A stretch of DNA of 7,994 bases, taken from positions 1 through 7,994 of the forward strand of contig JAFGUL010000232.1 of the NCBI GenBank assembly GCA_016938535.1. The letters are read 5' to 3'. The notes under the pieces are model-generated. The model saw only the letters and a program-made list of their open reading frames with translations. It ran no database searches and had not been told where the DNA came from. This DNA is from Candidatus Delongbacteria bacterium. GTDB taxonomy: Bacteria; Delongbacteria; UBA4055. Of the stretch, positions 6,090-7,994 are shown piece after piece. A program made the translations under genes and the position numbers. The first letter of the stretch is position 1, and each line of letters opens with the position of its first letter.

Positions 6090-7382
6090 ATGGAAACAAT
6101 ATCCACAGAAATACAGATCCCGAAAGCATTTTTAGCCGGCGTATGCCTGGACAGCAGGGATTATGATAAGAAGAACTCATCACTTGACGAACTCGAAAGA
6201 CTGGCTGAAACTGCCGAGATAGAAGTTCTCGACAAATTTATACAGAACAGAAAGAACATTAATAAAGCTCTTTATGTCGGAAAAGGATTTTTAGAGGACA
6301 TAAAAACCAAGATGGAGTTCAGCGGTGCGGAAATACTGATCTTTGACAACGAACTCTCCCCTATGCAGGCAAGAAACATCAAGCGGGATTTCGGTATTGA
6401 AGTTCTCGACAGAACTGAGATCATACTCGATATTTTCCACAAACACGCCAAATCGAAAGAATCCAAGCTCGAGGTCAAACTTGCAGAGCTCAAATACCAG
6501 CTCCCCAGGTTGAAAAAACTCTGGTCGCATCTTGACAGAGAAAGAGGTGCTTCGGGAAGTTCAACCGGAGCTTCAAGAGGAATGGGCGAAAAGCAGATCG
6601 AAGTTGACAGAAGAATAATAAAAGAAGATATCCGCACTGTAACGCATGAGCTTGAAAAGATCATGACACAGAAGATCACTCAGAGAAAAGGCCGAGCCGA
6701 TGCAAAGAAGGTGTGTCTGGTAGGTTACACCAACGCAGGAAAATCTTCCCTTTTCAATAAAGTTACCGGAGAAAATGTTCTAGTGGAGGATAAACTTTTT
6801 GCCACGCTGGATACTACTTCCAGATCTTTGGAGATGGAGAACGGGGAGAATGTAATAATTTCAGATACAGTGGGATTTATTTCAAACCTTCCCCATAATC
6901 TTATAGCTTCTTTCAGGGCCACTTTGAAAGATGTGATGGATGCTGATCTGCTCTTACATGTAATTGATATAAGCGATGACAGCTGTGAGGAGCACATCAA
7001 ATCGGTGAATTCGGTACTAAAAGAGATCAGTGCAGAAAAAATTCCTTCGATCTATGTTTTCAACAAGATAGACCTTCAGGGCGAATACAGGATCAGGGAA
7101 GAAATTTTTTCGGATAAATACCGAGACTCGATATTTGTTTCTGCAGTTACGGGAGAAAATATTGATGACCTTCTGAAAAAGATCGATGAAAAGATAAATG
7201 AAAGCTCAAGGCATAAATTTCTCTTTCCTTTCGAAGAACAGAAACTGATAGCCAGAATGTACGAGATATCGAATGTGATCTCAAAAGAATATACTGACTA
7301 CGGTGTATTGATTACAGCCATAATATCCAAAGATAAGATAGGTACGGTGGAAAAGTTTCTTTCAGCATCAGATCAGTCTTAG
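6090..7382 (+). CDS. hflX: Ribosome-associated GTPase HflX
   Basis: HflX binds the 50S subunit and, in E. coli, splits stalled or heat-stressed 70S ribosomes using GTP. The 430-residue product is of normal length. The N-terminal HflX domain (about 12-200) includes YVGKGFLEDI (62-71), the ELSPMQARN segment (88-96), FGIEVLDRTEIILDIF (101-116) and the Gly-rich loop RGASGSSTGASRGMGEKQIE (152-171), which reaches the peptidyl-transferase centre in known structures. A helical linker (about 172-200) leads to the GTPase domain with G1 GYTNAGKSS (212-220), G2 Thr-242/243 in LDTTSR, G3 DTVGF (259-263), G4 NKID (325-328) and G5 SAVTGENI (351-358). A short C-terminal domain (about 375-425) completes it. 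The ATG follows AGGAAA (6079-6084) by five bases. The 22-bp gap after the phoH-type gene and the lack of a terminator point to one operon from the 4661 promoter. Confidence 0.96.
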   Translation: METISTEIQIPKAFLAGVCLDSRDYDKKNSSLDELERLAETAEIEVLDKFIQNRKNINKALYVGKGFLEDIKTKMEFSGAEILIFDNELSPMQARNIKRDFGIEVLDRTEIILDIFHKHAKSKESKLEVKLAELKYQLPRLKKLWSHLDRERGASGSSTGASRGMGEKQIEVDRRIIKEDIRTVTHELEKIMTQKITQRKGRADAKKVCLVGYTNAGKSSLFNKVTGENVLVEDKLFATLDTTSRSLEMENGENVIISDTVGFISNLPHNLIASFRATLKDVMDADLLLHVIDISDDSCEEHIKSVNSVLKEISAEKIPSIYVFNKIDLQGEYRIREEIFSDKYRDSIFVSAVTGENIDDLLKKIDEKINESSRHKFLFPFEEQKLIARMYEISNVISKEYTDYGVLITAIISKDKIGTVEKFLSASDQS

Positions 7383-7475
7383 TGTGATATAATTATATTT
7401 CCAAATAAAAATTATCTTGCAGAAAATGTTTTTTTTTCATATTTTTAGACCTTTAATATTGAGGCTTAAATCTCC

Positions 7476-7994
7476 ATGGAAAAGACCCGTAAATACATTT
7501 TTCACTGCGACTACAGATATTCAATAAGCAACACCTGCCTTCTCGTCTGGATAGAGATCTGCGATTTCGGCAAGAAAGCGGACAAATTTGCAACGCGAGA
7601 GGATATTAAAGACATATTCTTCAAGAAAAACATCCCTTTCTCTGAAACTGTAAGTGCAGACTTTTATATTCCGCATCAGGAGAACACGAGAATATTGAGC
7701 AGCATAAAAGAGATGCATCCTGACTTAAAGATCGAAAAAGAAAATGTTTCCTATCTGAAAAAATATATAGACTGCGCTCTCATCCCGTTCTTTGATTTCA
7801 ATTATTTCATAAAATCTTTAAGCGGTTTAAGGAATTTCTCTCTCTCCCCTTCATTCAAGTACTACAATAAATTCCAGAATTTCGTAAGAACAATGATAGA
7901 AAAAAAATACTACCTTCCGGGTTTTTATTATGACGAAGGCGAGTACAGATTCATTTATTACCCTTACATAAACGATGAAATAGGAAGGTTTTTG
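7476..7994 (+). CDS. N-terminal part of an uncharacterised protein, possibly a bacterial SNF2-family helicase (3' end outside window)
   Basis: The frame is open from ATG 7476 to the window end, 173 codons with no stop. A TAA at 7467-7469 in the same frame makes this the first possible start, with GAGG (7461-7464) as a somewhat distant SD. The product is rich in Phe, Tyr, Lys and Ile and has no signal peptide. Its opening YIFHCDYRYS...CLLVWIEI (about 7-28) and the later run FKYYNKFQNFVRTMIEKKYY, then LPGFYYDEGEYRFIYYPYIND (about 127-167), resemble the variable N-terminal region that precedes the ATPase core in bacterial SNF2 helicases, where a start like LHGTW...FFLW and a segment like RFW...LP...W.P are common. 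No helicase motif lies inside the window, so this is a weak identification. It starts 93 bp after hflX and could have its own promoter. Confidence 0.45.
   Translation, partial: MEKTRKYIFHCDYRYSISNTCLLVWIEICDFGKKADKFATREDIKDIFFKKNIPFSETVSADFYIPHQENTRILSSIKEMHPDLKIEKENVSYLKKYIDCALIPFFDFNYFIKSLSGLRNFSLSPSFKYYNKFQNFVRTMIEKKYYLPGFYYDEGEYRFIYYPYINDEIGRFL

Noticed and set aside
6272..6679. 135-codon open frame antisense to hflX
   Set aside because: It mirrors the codon structure of hflX, has no SD or promoter I can see, and its product is low-complexity Ser/Leu-rich.
7389..7415. Hairpin after hflX as terminator
   Set aside because: The stem is almost purely A/T with a mismatch, and the T run (from 7429) is 14 bp away and not attached to it.

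Overview
The window looks like part of a low-G+C Gram-negative-type bacterial chromosome. It carries one broken-looking gene on the minus strand and five genes or RNAs on the plus strand. All start sites have Shine-Dalgarno sequences, but the two best promoters have the form TTGAnn-N17-TAAATT(T)GCAC, which also satisfies the TTG...TAnnTTTG pattern known from Bacteroidetes. An FCB-group member or a related candidate phylum is therefore plausible. This is inference; the sequence does not fix the taxon.

Layout. (1) 1-629, minus strand: the first 209 codons of an exported protein resembling metallophosphatases/5'-nucleotidases. Its only in-frame interruption is a UGA at codon 40, in the motif Cys-Gly-UGA-Pro. 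It has a clear SD, a good promoter and a hairpin directly after the UGA. The best reading is a selenoprotein with a CGU motif in place of the CGC seen in relatives. (2) 792-3518, plus: a 908-residue, enlarged GlmS-like amidotransferase/sugar isomerase whose catalytic Cys sits at residue 26, behind a possible propeptide; a strong terminator follows. (3) 3577-4026: about 450 bp with no recognisable gene, holding two copies of an A/T palindrome. (4) 4027-4636: promoter, secG, tRNA-Leu(GAG) one base after the secG stop codon, and a terminator, forming one transcription unit. (5) 4661-7382: promoter, a PIN-PhoH ATPase and the ribosome-splitting GTPase HflX 22 bp later, apparently one operon. (6) 7476-7994: the start of a gene running off the window, tentatively the N-terminus of a bacterial SNF2-type helicase.

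Functionally, most of the window is housekeeping: protein export (SecG), translation (tRNA-Leu), RNA and ribosome stress handling (PhoH, HflX) and amino-sugar supply (GlmS-like). The item that stands out is the candidate selenoprotein. Across roughly 2,100 codons in the other five genes there is no in-frame UGA, the four complete genes end in TAA or TAG, and Trp is encoded by TGG. A site-specific UGA readthrough therefore explains the gene better than a changed genetic code. The main competing explanations are a point nonsense mutation or a sequencing error.
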